Assembly (NCBI GenBank): GCA_009809945.1
Contig: WTPW01000362.1
Location: 311,959 to 375,958, forward strand
Source: Gigaspora margarita
Lineage: Eukaryota; Glomeromycota; Glomeromycetes; Diversisporales; Gigasporaceae
Length of the DNA stretch: 64,000 nucleotides
Direction: 5' to 3'
Made by a program: the position numbers and the translations under genes. The notes under the pieces are model-generated. The model worked only from the letters and a program-made list of their open reading frames with translations, had not been told where the DNA came from and made no database searches. Shown piece after piece: positions 46,111 through 58,537 of this stretch. Positions within the stretch are counted from its first letter, which is position 1, and the number at the start of each line of letters is the position of its first letter.

Positions 46111-47299
46111 TAGTCTGTATAAATGGCTTAGGTTTTGCAGCAGTTTGCTAGTTGAATCAGCATGGAATTTGGCACAGGTAATAAATGTAAATTCATGTGC
46201 CACCACGATAATGATGTGGATTAGCTATTAAAATATAAATTTACATAAGTAATCAACAAGCTAACTGCATATGAAGCAAAATTTGATAAGAAATGTTTTT
46301 AAAACACACAAGGAAGCTTCATTAGTGAAATTATGGGATATTGCTTTTTTTTTTAAAAAAATATCCTTTACTGACCTTTTGCTCTCCACGAAATGACCAT
46401 CTGTAACATACACATATATGTCATCTGAATGCGCCATTTCATATGACGTGCTACCTTTGGCCATAATATTTGTGCCACTTTTACTGTGCCTTTTTGTGGT
46501 GTGTGCTACAAGATCCATACTATTTCGAGCATTTCTGATACCAACTCATACCACTTTTCTTACAAGGAATCGGTGACAAAACATTAATGACTTATAGCAC
46601 AAGACATTCACAAATGCAAGCCAATATGACACTGGAACCTAAACAAAAAAAAAACAAGCGATTAGTAACTATCATGAAAATAACAACAACGTGAAAATAA
46701 CAACATTAAAAAGATGAAGCCGCCAACATACAAGTGACGTTGCCCATATACGATGGCTTCAACTACAATTTCACTGCTCTAAGCCAAATGAAGCAGCTAC
46801 AAATGGCGACACCAAAAATGATGACACTGAAAAACGCTGATATCTAAAAATGACGAACTGAATGACAACGAACAACATCACTGAAGAACCAAGGAATCGA
46901 TGCTATATAAAAAAAGAAGCCACAAAATTAGAAAAACTGTTAAAGAAAAAAAGACAGATGTAAACAAAAAAAATAAATAAATATGCAGATCACTGAATAA
47001 TATGTATTAATCTGGGTTTAAATTCATGTCACACAATTTGTTTATTATAATCAAATCTGGTAGTAGGGGCGCAAAGTGCACTAGAGCACTATTTAGATTT
47101 TTCCTATTATTATTATTATTATTATTTATTTATTTTTTTGTTGCTTGTTTTGTATAAATACATGTATTCTAGAAGTAATACAAATTTTAATCTATAACTA
47201 AAAAAAAACCAAGCCTGATATCATTCGGTTGCTTCTTACAGCACCTAAATGCAATCCACTGTACTAACTTACAGATAAGTTAGAATTGGATGTTACTCT

Positions 47300-48300
47300 G
47301 ACTAAAAGCTAAGGCAAAAGAAAGTTCTACCCTTTTGGATCTAACTATCTAATGCTATGAACCATAGAACAAATTTTCCTTCTAATTTTCTATATTATGA
47401 ACTAATTGGATTTTTCTCTGCATTCACTTTTTTCTTGCTTTGAATGTTAACCTTTTTAAATGGACCAAATTCACTTTTCCTAATCTTACTGCCAGAAGCT
47501 ACTGTTCTTGCTTCTCTTGAGCCCTTTTTCAGTTTCTTTGTAATTCTTTCTCTTTGTTCTCAGGTGGTAAAGAATTCACAATGTGGTTTCCAGATAAAGT
47601 TGAAAAACTGTTCCAACCAATATAAAAAAAGGTTTTGATGATTAGTAATGCTTTTTTATCTGAACCTAGCTTGTTTGTAATATCTTCAGTAGCTTTCTGT
47701 GTGAAAAGACCTTAAATAATATTAGTGTACAAAAAGAGTTCTTCTTCACGAGTTGTTCCACAGATGAATATCTTTAGCTCTTTTAAAATTAGAATTAATC
47801 TATCTTTTCTAGTTAATTTGGACCATGCAATGCTTAATATGATGTCAATGATATTATACTACTGCTATTTGTATAATGGACATACAGCTAAATGATCTTG
47901 TGTTTCAAATTGACCAGTTAAACACATTTTGCATTCTGTGTCTAGGTATATGTCCAGTCTGCATATACTTAATTCTTGGAGCATTGAAAGCTTGTCTGCT
48001 AAGCACTTTATTTGCATTAAAATTCTTTTACTACAATTTAATGTAGTATATCTATAACCATTCTGATTTTTGATTCTTTTTCAAAGGACTAAATAGTTGA
48101 AACAAATTTTGTCTGGTATCTGTTCCAAGCTCATAGCTACTTTGGAGAGACACCAATCTGCGTCATTCCAAAGATCAAAAGCTTTTCTCAAAAATCTCTT
48201 ACAGGTTTTTTGATTAAAAAATTCTTCTAGTATGGGAGAATAATGAAGCTTGATTGGGGATCAAAGTAGAAGTCTGGAGTACTTGGGTTTCTTAGGGCTT
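47300..48300 (-). pseudogene. LINE C-terminal region with zinc-binding segment
   Basis: Downstream of the RNase H on the minus strand are FFNQKTCKRFLRKAFDLWN, ADWCLSKVAMSLEQIP and LQELSICRLDIYLDTECKMC. Then comes CLTGQFETQDHLAVCPLYK, a CxxC-x9-H-x3-C set like those that end many LINE polyproteins. Then come LTRKDRLILILKELKIFICG and a basic, stop-rich end. RNA binding at the 3' end is the usual inferred role. Confidence 0.55.
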
Positions 48301-48319
48301 TTTTCACAAACTTATCTAC

Positions 48320-48948
48320 TCATTTATTCCAAAAATCTTCACTGTGGCTCTTGACTTTTTTTAATTGTAGATCAATGTTCTTTAAATTAATAATCTTGCA
48401 TATTTTCGCCACAATTAGAAAGTTTTTTTCCTTAAGTTGTTTGTAGAAGGCTTTGATTTTTTCTATTCTTTCGATACTTGAAATTGCTATTGTGCTATCT
48501 GTGAATACTGTAACCTTGCTATTCCTAGATGCAGTAAGAAGGCGAACCAAATTGCTGCTAACTCAGGCTTGGATGATGTAGGCCAACTATCTAATTTAAC
48601 TGTATATTCTATTAGTGCTCTATTGCTATCTATATCTAATTGTATCCAACCTGCACACATCTTACTATTGTATTCTATACTTAACAAAGATCTGTCAGTA
48701 TAAAATACCAGATTCCTTCTATTCTTCTTGATGTTTCTTCCTAGAAACATGCTCAGATCTCCTTTTACACTTTCTGTAAAATGTTGGTTTCTAATAAAAT
48801 CAAACTCCTCTGGGATTTCAATTTTGATCTGGTTTACCATTCTTGTTTCTGCACACTTTGATACTTGTTCTTCTAGGATATGCTTACTATAAAAAGTGGA
48901 AATAGGGCATGGTACTTCTTTAGTCTTGTTTCTAAAACCTAGTTTCAA
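48320..48948 (-). pseudogene. LINE RNase H domain
   Basis: Two overlapping frames together give the fold of a type I RNase H. NLVFYTDRSLLS holds the first Asp. LDSWPTSSKPELAAIWFAFL holds the Glu helix. After a frame change, SKVTVFTDSTIAISSIERI holds the next Asp. KKVKSHSEDFWNK holds the His, but the last Asp (expected near WN-x-D) falls where the sequence changes frame. The AGWIQLDI strand lies between. It degrades RNA in RNA/DNA hybrids during retrotransposition. One frameshift near 48530 separates the two halves. It lies just downstream of the reverse transcriptase on the minus strand. Confidence 0.75.
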
Positions 48949-49099
48949 AAGTACACCTATAACTTCATTTTGATTAAACCATCTAGTGCACTTAGTTTGT
49001 CTAGCTTAATTCTGCTGATTTTGGTTGCAGCCTAAACATGGGTGCACTACTTGAGTAAGACCACTTATTTTCTTCTCAAGTATCTAGTGTACTGCTAAA

Positions 49100-51990
49100 A
49101 CTCACACTTTGCCTTTAAATACTACTCTTCTTAATTCTCTTTTATTCTTTGTGTTTTTTCATATTAACTATTCTTTCCTTTAATTGTCTAAAGAAATTCA
49201 GTATTTTGAAGAAGCAGGTAATAGTAGGTTTGGTAATATAGCCTTGAATTCTGATTTGACTTCTTGGATGGCTCTGTTTGCTAGTATTGTAGTTTTGATT
49301 TTTTTGAACCAATCTGCTTTACGACCCCAACTTGATTACTTCTTTAAGTACTTTAGCTGGTGCTATAAAATCAAAAGTTCCCCTTTCTTGTCTAGTAGCT
49401 GGTGTAGATAAAAGAGCCTGAGATATCTAAGGCCTGTAGAACCTTGTCAACGAGCTTTTTCTCTAGAATGTCTTTGATATGAGGTCCTGTTCCTTTTATC
49501 TTCCAGATGGCATCTGGCAAATGAAATTCTATTTCTAGCCCTTTTTCTTTACTCAAAACCAAACAAATTAGATTGTTTTTTCATATATTTCTCGAGCTCT
49601 TAGCTTCCTCACTAGAGAATTTATCCTTTACACACCCAGCTTACAACAGGCCTTGCTTTAATCTTATCTCAAGTACTTTTTTTCCACAGTCTGGTAAATT
49701 TAATTCTTTGGTAGTATTTGCTATCTGTGTAATAAATAGCTCTTGCCAAAGGAGCTTACAATTGATCATGTTTTTATGTAAAATGATATAGTTTCCAATT
49801 GTACTTGGCAAGTCTATTTTATTTTTTAAGAACCTTAGAAAAGGCTATTGGATTCTATACAGTACTTGCTACAACATGTGTGATAATTGTAGCAAGTATG
49901 TAAGTTGGGTACTAAAACTATATTGTTTATATACATTAATTGGCTTATAGTAAGTTTCTTGTTGTAGAATGCTATTACTATTTGGTGCATGGTCACTTTT
50001 GCCTTTTTAACTAATACTGTCTCTCTTAAACTTGAGTTGAAATTAGTGATGCCACTGAAATTAATTTTTGAAAAAGGCCTATTTCATCTTCATTAGAGAA
50101 AATTAAAATTTTTTATAAAGAAGAGCAAATAAAATTTATATAGATATGTTCCTTATAATTTTGTCTATTCAAAAAAAGTATCAAATAATTTCATCTTTCA
50201 AGTAAAATAGGTCAAAAACAATTTTATCTTCAAATTTTAATTTCAGGTTTTCAAACCTGAAATGCTTTTGTCCTTATGTATAGTTGAAATAGCTGCCCAA
50301 AAACTGTACTAGAGTGTCCTTTACCTCAGCTTTGACTATTTTTTTTGCAATTGTTATCTCACATTTATCTCTCTTTACTTTTGGGTTAAAAACAATAAGC
50401 TTTGTTTTTTCATATTAATGTTAATATTATTAATTTTGTAAAACTTCTCTACCATGTCCAGAGTATCTTGTATTTGTTGCTTGGAGCTAGCTAACTATGT
50501 CACATCATCTGCATATACTATAACTGCCTGCCACACACTCATAGTTGCTGTTTTATTTTTTCTAATATTCATTAATATCTGTACTTCCAAGTTATATTCT
50601 AAGTTTTTGCTATTTTGAATATGTACTAAGAGTGGATCATAGAAAATTCACCAAATTAAGGAAAACAGAACTTCTTCTTGATCGATCCCATCTTCAGCAC
50701 AAATACTATTTGGTTAGACCAAATACAGTGATTACTTAATTTTCTTTTTAGAGAATAGATTTAAAATAAATTCAATTGTTTTTGCAGAAATTTTGATATG
50801 TTTGAGTACTAGCTCAAGCAATTCCAATGAGACTGAGTCAAATGCCTTCTGAATATCTTGTAGGGCTATCCATCGTTCCTTTTGCTTTCTTTTGCATCTT
50901 CAATTAGTCTATTAAGGATGTTAATAGAGGTGCTCGTAGAGTTGCCTGGTAGTCCCACATAATTAAAACCCTTAAGTATGGAGTTGCTAGTGAAAATTTT
51001 TGCTAACCTTCTATTTAAAACTCTGGTTACACATTTCCAGAAGGTTTACAGAAGAGCTATGGGTCTTAAATTTCCCAGAGTGAAATTCTACTCATCTAAT
51101 TTGGGATTGAATAGATTTGTGCTTTTTTCTACCTTTCTGAGATATTTCTTTTTTTTAAACACAAACTTGAGGATTTTTTAAACCATGTTTGGACCTCCAA
51201 GTTTGCTCCTTTAATAAATGTATAACTGATTCCTGATGTGCCAGGCACTAACTTCAAATTTACCTCTGCTAAGATCTGTGACCATTCTTCTTTGCTTATT
51301 ATTTCATTTAAATCTGTGTATATACCATTATTTATCCACTTTTGCTATTTGTAATTTCTTTCTACTTGTTCAATATCTTGTTTAAACCTGTGTTTTTCTT
51401 TTGTATTGAGACTGAAAAAAACCCTGAGTCATGTTTTTCACCTCTTTCAAATTTTCCTCTTTTTGATCTAAAACTTTGTTAATTTTAATTTAAGTAAACT
51501 GTTTAGCATTTTATCCTGTTTATTTTGGATATGCATATAGCATAATTTAATAAACTTTTCAATTTCTTTCAAGTTGGTTGCTTCTCTTTTAGCTTGCTAT
51601 CACTCGTTCAAAATAAACTACTAACCCTTTAGGTCTTGTAACCATGACCTAATTTCTGCTATGTTTGTGCTATTTAGTGGCTGAAGTTCAATTTTGTGGC
51701 AGTTATTAATTTTGAAAAGCTGCTTATTTGTCTTTTTTGGAATTTTGGGCCATTCTATTACTTGTATTAGTTAGATGATTTTTAATCTTTTTGCTAATTT
51801 GACTTAAAGTAATTGTATCCTGATGTAGATCTGTTCTATGAACTCTCAGACTTCTTCTACTATTTTCTGGTAAAGACACTATTCTTTTGGAAGGTAAGTT
51901 TCATTTTGCTACATAGAGAATACCTTCTTCAAGGGAGTTTCACATACTGTTTAAATTATCTACTGTATTATTTAGCTCTTTCCACCTTGG
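49100..51990 (-). pseudogene. LINE reverse transcriptase domain, degenerate
   Basis: Motif A is seen at about 50860-50790 as ALQDIQKAFDSVSLELLELV, with the catalytic Asp. The B region (GIDQEEVLFSLIW) is near 50690-50650. Motif C is VIVYADDVT at about 50525-50497, with the two catalytic Asp. It is followed by LASSKQQIQDTLDMVEKFYK. The thumb and connection pieces run to 49100 in changing frames. Stops (for example directly after YADDVT) show that it is inactive. It copies the element RNA at the target nick. Confidence 0.8.
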
Positions 51991-52014
51991 CAGGTTTAGA
52001 CTTGCAATAGTTTT

Positions 52015-53100
52015 TCATTTCTTAAGAAATTTAGTGAGATCTTCCATATAATCTTCCCAATTTTTCCTTGAGGCTTGGTCTAGTAAGAATATTGTACATT
52101 TTTCTTTTGATATTTTATATGTCTGATTATAACTATCTTTGTTACATGTTTTTAAGTCTAGATTGATTAATGCCCCATGATCACTTTCTGTAATCATTTC
52201 CATGCTAATTATATCTGCCTCTTGCAGATCTCTGCTTAAACCATTCAAGATCTACACTTGATCTATTCTCAACCTGAATTTGCTATTTGACCATGTGAAT
52301 TTATGCGTGGTCAGGTGCAAAAACCAGAAAGTTCTATAAAATTCTGATTTTGTAACCATTTGTGTAATGGCAAGTGCTTATTAAAATGCAGGCAAGTTTG
52401 GGGCTCTCTTTTTATTTTATTATCTACCACAGTATTAAAATTCTCCATTAGTACTACCTGGGTATATTTTGATCTGTATATATACAATTCTACTATTTTC
52501 TGCTAGATGTACCTTTGCATCTATTTGTCATTTAGAGGTAAGTATACTATCATGAAGATAATTTCTAGTTTTTTAAGTTACTGATATATAGTATTGATTA
52601 ATTCTTTTGATTCACCTAATATATTTTGTGAGATTTTTTCTATATATGAGAGCCACTCCTGAGCCCTTCTTTTTTCCATCATCTGAACTTGTCCAGAAAC
52701 TTTTATAGCTGCTCTCTACACCTAGTATAAAACTACTCTCTTTACTTGTAATGTTTGTCTCTGCAATATCTAAAATATCTACTTTTTTCTCTAAAGCCAG
52801 TTAGCTAATACAACTAATTTATTATTATTTCATTAATATTATGACAAATAATTTTCAAGTTGAGATCATTATGAATGTTTTTTTCTGCAACATATCTCCT
52901 GGCAACTGGACTCTTACCCTTGCCCTTTGTTGTTGGGAGAACCTTCACTAATATTAGTAGTGATTTGGGATTCTATAGTCTTGTTTCTACTTTCCAATAA
53001 TGTGAGTCTTTCCAAGATTTCCCTTAACAATCTACACTTTCTGTTAGTTGTATGTTCTTCTCTTTCTGTTTTTGTACTCTTTTGTGAAGATTGTGCTAAC
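52015..53100 (-). pseudogene. LINE endonuclease (APE/EEP type), degenerate
   Basis: The C-terminal part is the most open (52248-52015). It holds MEMITESDHGALINLDL, where SDH is the conserved C-terminal catalytic motif of APE-type endonucleases. Upstream in other frames are SSYKSFWTSSDDGKKKGSGV-like text (about 52700), KFTWSNSKFRLRIDQ (about 52290) and LSRDLQEADIISME. The W-S-N..R-I-D block before SDH is the usual order. The enzyme nicks target DNA to prime reverse transcription. Stops and frameshifts are common. Confidence 0.7.
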
Positions 53101-53198
53101 CAATACTTTTTATATTTTTATCTTTTTCTATAGTTCTGGTATTATTTAGAGATTGGTATTGTCTTTTTAAATAGAATCACTCATTATCATATTGGCCT

Positions 53199-55198
53199 CT
53201 AATGATATTTTCTTTTTGTAATAGTTCTTTTTGGTTGTCTATTGTGCTCTTCTATTTCCATTCTGTTTTTTTGTGCACATTGTTCAGAATTATCAGAATA
53301 TGAGAAGCTATTGTTTAATCTATTTGTATTTTTATCTATTAAAATTCTCTTGTATGGATGTGTGTAAAGCCAATTCAACTTAGTGTTATAATAGTATAAG
53401 CCTGCTTTCTGAGCTTTTACCATGTTCTGTTCTGAATTAAAAAAAATGTAGGCCTTGTTTCTTTGGTTACCATTTCAGGTTTTAAGAACATGTACCACTT
53501 TGACTTTGAATTTTCTAAGCTGCCTAAGCTGTAAAGTGTCCATGGCTGTATTCAGAATGTTTTGCAAAGTGGCTTTGAACCTGTTTCTTTTTTTCAGTTT
53601 ATTTAGGTTAAATTTTTCTGATATTATCCTGTAAGTCTTGCCTTGATATAGATATAGTGGCCAGTTTTCTATTAATAGATCCTCTTCTCTTTTGTCTTTA
53701 GTTGAAATTTGAATATATGTTGCTTTAGAAGCAAAATCTATGTACTAATTCAAGATAGTTGCTTGTCTATAGTAATTCAACCACTTTTTATTTCCCTGGA
53801 TTCCATTCTTTTAGAAGGTCCTACAGAGTGAAATCATAATAATCTTTCTTTTGTTGGGGTGTTTTGAGATTTCCTTTTAGGGCCCAGACTGAGTTATAAA
53901 TGTTTTCATAGTTTTTAGTCTTTTTAGTTTTGTTTGTATTATGTATTCTCATCTGAGTGGTATTTAGTCTTTTCTCTAATTTGTCTAATAGTCCATAGTA
54001 GGGGTCTTAGTGGGTTGAGTTGGATCATGTTTGGGCCTAACCTGGGTCTGACCCACTTGGGTCAAAACCTGACCCAGGTCTGATCTGCCTCATATCAAAC
54101 CTGACCCAGGTCTGACCCACCTTATGTCAACCCAACCCAACCCAGGTTGAACCCAGGTTGAACCCAGGTTAATAATAGTTGCTATATAGTAAAATCTAAA
54201 TTTTCCTATGTAAATCAATAATACTATTTAATTAAACTTGTTTGGAAGATCAAAATGCATATACACTAAAATTTTCATCCAAATCGGAGAAATTTTATTA
54301 TTTGACTTTTAATTTTTACGTTCAACAAAAAAATTAAAATCTTTTTAAAAAATATATTCAACAAATGTAAAAATCAAAAGTCAAATAATAAAACTTTTCC
54401 AATTTGAATGAAAATTTCAAAGTATATGCATTTTGTTCTTCCAACAAGCTTACTTAAGCAGATTTTATCAATTTATATAGTATAATTTTGACTTTACTAT
54501 GTAGTGACTACTTGCAATCATTGTATATAATCTGACCTGGGTCTGATCTAATCTGCATTTGAGCTGATCTGGGTCTGACCCAACCCATAGTTGAGCTGAC
54601 CTGGATCTGATACAACCTGCATTTAAGCTGACCCAACCTGACCCAGGTTGGGTCAGATCCAAATTGGGTTGGATCAGACCTAATCTAGCTAAGACCCCTA
54701 GTTTATAGTCTAAAATACTACTTTCATTTGATAGTAATGTGTTTGAACTTCTTCCTTTGCTATTTGCATTTCTGAAATTGGTTCAGCTATGTCCTTGTAT
54801 GCTCTTTTGCATTGTTTTTCCATTTTCCTTACTTGTTCATTTGTTGTGTGAATGTCCACTAATATTGTGGCTTGGTTTAATTCCTCCTTTTCTTTTAACA
54901 AATCCATAGATTTAATAGAAATCATCTTATTTTCTTCCTTGATTAATGTTTCATTCTGATTGATAAGAACAACTTCTTCTTCTAATAATGCCTATTTTCT
55001 TGTTTTTTTATGTTTTGCCCAGTTGTAACATTCAATTGTGTTATGTATTGTGGCAATTAAATAGTAATCTTTCATACCCAGATACTTTGCAATATTATGG
55101 TCTTTTTTCAATATAATCACTTTTTGTTGGCAGTAAAGAAGTTCTTTTTCTTTATTTGCCTTTTCAAAAAAGTTTCTGTACTTTCCTAATACAAACAT
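53199..55198 (-). pseudogene. LINE ORF1-like region, split by a hAT-like insertion
   Basis: From the 5' side on the minus strand: FEKANKEKELLYCQQKVI, YLGMKDYYLIATIHNTIECY, then a Lys/Glu-rich coiled-coil-like part (LKEKEELNQATILVDIHTTN, KEEVQTHYYQMKVVF). Next come the insertion (54700-53999), LLDKLEKRLNTTQMRIHNTN and ENIYNSVWALKGNL. The end is YYNTKLNWLYTHPYKRILID and SDNSEQCAQKNRMEIEEHNR. No nucleic-acid-binding motif was certain. Its position upstream of the endonuclease supports the ORF1 role. Confidence 0.5.
53999..54700. mobile_element. hAT-like palindromic element with GACCCAGGT-type repeat arms
   Basis: The ends are TAGGGGTCTTAG on both sides (the right copy inverted). The flanks GTCCATAG (53991-53998) and GTTTATAG (54701-54708) agree at 6 of 8 bases. 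TAGGGG ends with 8-bp duplications fit hAT elements. The arms 54010-54175 and 54525-54690 are inverted arrays of words such as ACCTGACCCAGGTCTGA and GGGTTG. The core, 54176-54520, is itself palindromic and homologous to 58840-59190. The insert sits in the LINE ORF1. Confidence 0.7.
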
Positions 55199-55200
55199 AT

Positions 55201-55885
55201 TTCTAAATTATTTATGCATTTCGTTATTGTTCTATGTATCACATGACTATGACTAGACTGGTTGTTGCTTGATTTAACATGTCATATTTGTTTACTTGTT
55301 TGTTTGTTTACTCCAGTTTTGATCGATCGAAAAGGATCTACTATAATGGTACTTTGTGATTACTATTGTATACTTCTGCCTTTTCTCGAAGTGGTTTTAA
55401 TAAACTACTATTTATTTTAAGCTAGTTTCTTTTTATCTTGGTTGAGTTAGGTGTGCTTTTTAGTGAAACGTTTTGTCTAGACTGTATTTCTCTTTGCTTT
55501 ATTTTTTGGAAATAATAATCAGCAGAAAGAGTTTTAAATTTTTGATATCTTGATATCAAAAAGAATTATTAATTATATAGTTTGGATATTTTTTGCTAAC
55601 TACTATTTAACTTAATGTATTATAATCCACATTACAGATCATAGATAATCTACTTTTGCTCAAATTCAATATTAAAAGTTTTTTTTGATTTTATTTCTAA
55701 AACTGGTATATACAAAATATAATTTCATACTTTGTCAAAATAGTACATTGGAAGAAGATCTAAAACCAGAACTAGTACAAAAAGTAAGTACTAGTTTTTA
55801 TTTTATATTCTTGATATATTTTCTTTTATTCTTACTAATGTTTTGCTTCTTTTTCAAATTGTACTTCATAATAAAGGTGCAATTA
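55201..55885. other. Gene-free stretch upstream of the LINE
   Basis: May include the LINE 5' UTR. The ORF at 55685-55906 shows no family resemblance. Confidence 0.3.
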
Positions 55886-56399
55886 GTACTCCTAGGTCCA
55901 GTTTAGGTTCGATTTAGTCCAGGATTGAACTAGACTCAAACTTTAAATTTTACTAATTTCAACTTTAGACCAGACTTAGACTTAATTATAGGTTTGCTCT
56001 GAAGTTTGCAGACTGGTTTGAGATCAAATATTATTATAGATATTTTTAGTACTAAATGTTTACTTAGTACATTAAGTTAGATTTAATTAGTAAAATTTTA
56101 TGAATTATAAATTTTATAGAATATTATTAGGTAATAAAAATAAAATTTATTGGTTTTCATATCTGAACAGGTTAAAAAATTGCAAAATCCAAAAATTTTT
56201 TTATACTACAGTAAGTAGATAGCCAATCAAATAATGACATTACTATAATATATAAAGAAACTATTTATATTTAATTGATTTAACTTTAATAGTTACTAGA
56301 AAGATATGTTTCTGAATTATTTGAATAAAAGGATTTTTAGCATTACACTAGCTTATTTTATTTTTTTAAGTAAAATCAAAGGGAACTTCTCTATATATA

Positions 56400-56632
56400 T
56401 CTTATATTGAAGTCAAAATTTATTTATTCATATCTTCTTTAATAGCTTTTCACTTTAAGTGGCTGTGCTGCCAATTGTGGTTCTAGCATCCTAGTTTAGT
56501 ATATTCATTTCATATTCTCATATAGTTAATTTTTGTTCTCTAGTAGGGCTTGAACTGGTGACCTTGTGATTGGAATAGCTAATGTTCTGGGAGCACAACC
56601 ACTATGCTAATGACTTACAAGAGGATTTTATA
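56400..56632 (-). mobile_element. tRNA-related SINE-like segment
   Basis: On the minus strand the D-arm AGCATAGTGGTTGTGCT contains the A box TAGCATAGTGG, and AGTTCAAGCCC is a B box about 60 bases on. The head ends CTAGAG, then an A/T-rich body follows. The D-arm nearly equals that of the SINE at 23684. The long stretch between arms rules out a normal tRNA. It sits at the centre of a palindromic monomer (flanks 56110 and 56640), so it is probably an insertion. The left end is uncertain. Confidence 0.5.
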
Positions 56633-57619
56633 AATTTATTAATAGTATTTTATGAAATCTTATAATTTACAAATTCTTATTAATTAACTCTAATTTTATG
56701 TACTAAATAAACTTGCTCAAAACCCACAAATATATTAAATCAACTAAATTGTTTTATTTTACTTGCAATTTGAAGAAAAAATGCTTAGATTTGATTTTTT
56801 GATCAAAAATTCAAAATTATGCATTTATTCTCTAAATTTTATATAAAATAAAAATAATATTTTGCAATTTGATATAATTTTAGGTGCTAAATAAGTTTAC
56901 TTAGTGCACAAAGTTAGAAATAATTAATATAAATTTGTGAATTATAAGTTTTTATAGAGTTTTATTAATAAAATTCTATAAAATCTTATGATTTACAAAT
57001 TTTATTAATTAATTCTTACTTCTTGCACTAAGTAAACTTGTTCAGCATCTAAAAATCCATCAAATTGGTAGAATTATTTTTATCTTGCTTGAAATTTAGA
57101 AAATAGATGCATAATTTCAAATTTTTGATCAAAAAAGTAAATTTAAGTATTCTTTCTTCAAATTTCAAGTAAAACAAAACCAATTTGTTCAATTTAATAA
57201 ATTTGTATTTGCTAAACAAGTTTACTTAGTGCTTAAAGTTAGAATTAATTAATAAAATTTGAAAATCGTAAAATTTTATAGAATTCTATTAATAAAATTC
57301 TATAAAATCTTATAATTTACAAGATTTTACTAATTAATTCTAACTTAATGCATCTAAAAACACATTAAATTGACTGAATATTTTTTATTTTGCTAAAATT
57401 TTGGAGAAAAATTACTTAAATTTGACTTTTTTTATCAAAAATCCAAAATTATATATCTATTCTCTAAATTTTAAGTAAAATAAAAATAGATTTACCAATT
57501 TGATATATTTTTAGATGCTGAATAAGTTTACTTAGTGCATAAAGTTGCTATTAATTAATAAAAATTTGTGAATTATAAGATTTTAAAAATTTTATTAATA
57601 AAATCCCAATTATAATTTA

Positions 57620-58275
57620 TCCCTTAAATGGTAAGCAATTGCAGGCAAATTTGCCTGCAATTTTTTCTATAAACATTTCTTTGATTTAGTTTTTTAAATA
57701 TTTAAAATATTTAAATAAAATTTTATACAATAATATTTAAAAATAAAGATTATATTTTTCCTATATTTGTATTTAAATTATAAGAAAATAAATTGTAGTT
57801 GCGTATAAGCCCAAAATATACAAATTTCAAAAAAATTTTTTAATTAAAAAATTATTTTAAACCTTTTTGGCAAACTCTTTAAATATTAATTTTAGATCTA
57901 TTGCTCTTAATACAACTTTATAGATTATGTAAAGGATTACAATGTTTATTATTACAAGTTTTATGATTTACTTGTAAAAATTAGTACTTGTCTTAAAAGC
58001 AAAAATTTTTTTTAGCTTCAGGAACATATAAAATTTTAGAAAATATAAAAAAATTTTAATAGTAAACTCTAAAGTTACACAAACTTTGAACTTTAATTAA
58101 TTAAAAGTTATTTAATAATTTTAAAAATTTTTATAATAAAGTTAATAAAATATATTTCAAATAATATATTATATAAAATAAAAAATTTCTAAATTATTTA
58201 TTTGTTGTTTTATTTTAAAAACCTTAAATATTTTCAAAATTGCAGGCAAATTTGCCTGCAGGACCTTTTAAGGAA
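57620..58275. mobile_element. 656-bp MITE with TTGCAGGCAAATTTGCCTGC palindromes at both ends
   Basis: Ends TCCCTTAAATGGT and TTCCTTAAAAGGT (from right) are flanked by TA (57618-57619, 58276-58277). Just inside each end is the palindrome GCAGGCAAATTTGCCTGC. The interior is A/T-rich and non-coding. Confidence 0.7.
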
Positions 58276-58537
58276 TAAAAGTTTCTAATTAATTCTAACT
58301 TAATATACCAAATAAACTTGTTCAGCACCAAAAAATACATATAAATATATTTGAGCTTGCAGACTTTAGACCTAACCCAAACCAAACTCTAGACTTGACT
58401 AAAAAGTTTGAATATAAAAGTCTGAGTCTAGTCTGAAAACTAATAGGCTTAGACTTGACTAAGTCTAGTCTGTAGAAGTACAAGATATAGTAAAGATCTT
58501 GAATAAAGTTGTAATAAAACTAAACTGTAATAGTGCA

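Larger units (their letters stand above)
44394..47105. mobile_element. 2.7-kb foldback element containing an assembly gap
   Basis: The ends AGGACAGAACTAGTCAGTGC and AGGAAAAATCTAAATAGTGC (from the right) are followed by TCYA and TTTGCGCCCC. Inner inverted pairs are GCTTCCAGAAAT.AGCTGATTT (44635-44660 and 45888-45912) and a 64-bp pair directly beside the gap. The element lies inside an ATT microsatellite: (ATT)n precedes it at 44374-44393 and follows it at 47106-47127, so the target was probably the tail of the LINE to the right. It contains a CCTAACCCTAACC tract and an ACAACAACGTGAAAATAAC region. No credible gene. Confidence 0.65.
47106..55200 (-). mobile_element. LINE (non-LTR retrotransposon), near full length, degenerate
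   Basis: On the minus strand the order is ORF1-like region (55198-53199), endonuclease (about 53100-52015), reverse transcriptase (about 51990-49100), RNase H (48948-48320), C-terminal zinc segment and an (AAT)n 3' tail (47127-47106). This EN-RT-RNase H layout fits fungal LINEs of the Tad/I type. Many stops and frameshifts are present. A hAT-like palindrome interrupts ORF1. The 5' end is not precisely placed; non-coding DNA upstream to about 55540 may belong to it. Confidence 0.75.
55886..58490. repeat. Composite palindromic repeat with TAGACTTAGACTT-type outer words
   Basis: The outer stretches (55886-56035: GTCCAGTTTAGG, AGACCAGACTTAGACTT, GTTTGCAGACTGG; and 58360-58490 in reverse) resemble each other. 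Between them, hairpin monomers of about 160 bp alternate in orientation. One class of centre is TTGATCAAAAATTCAAA-like (near 56800, 57135, 57440). The other is TAGAATTTTATTAATAAAAT-like (near 56960, 57290, 57590). AAACTTGTTCAGCAYCTAAA and TTTACTTAGTGCA-type words mark the arms. A SINE-like segment and a MITE are inserted. Confidence 0.6.

Noticed and set aside
45838..46113. Pro/Thr/Leu-rich 91-codon ORF
   Set aside because: It is a translation of the CCCTAACC-like tract.
47444..47638. Plus-strand ORFs across the LINE (for example 47444-47638, 49184-49411, 51813-52010, 52927-53133)
   Set aside because: All are antisense shadows of the minus-strand LINE frames.
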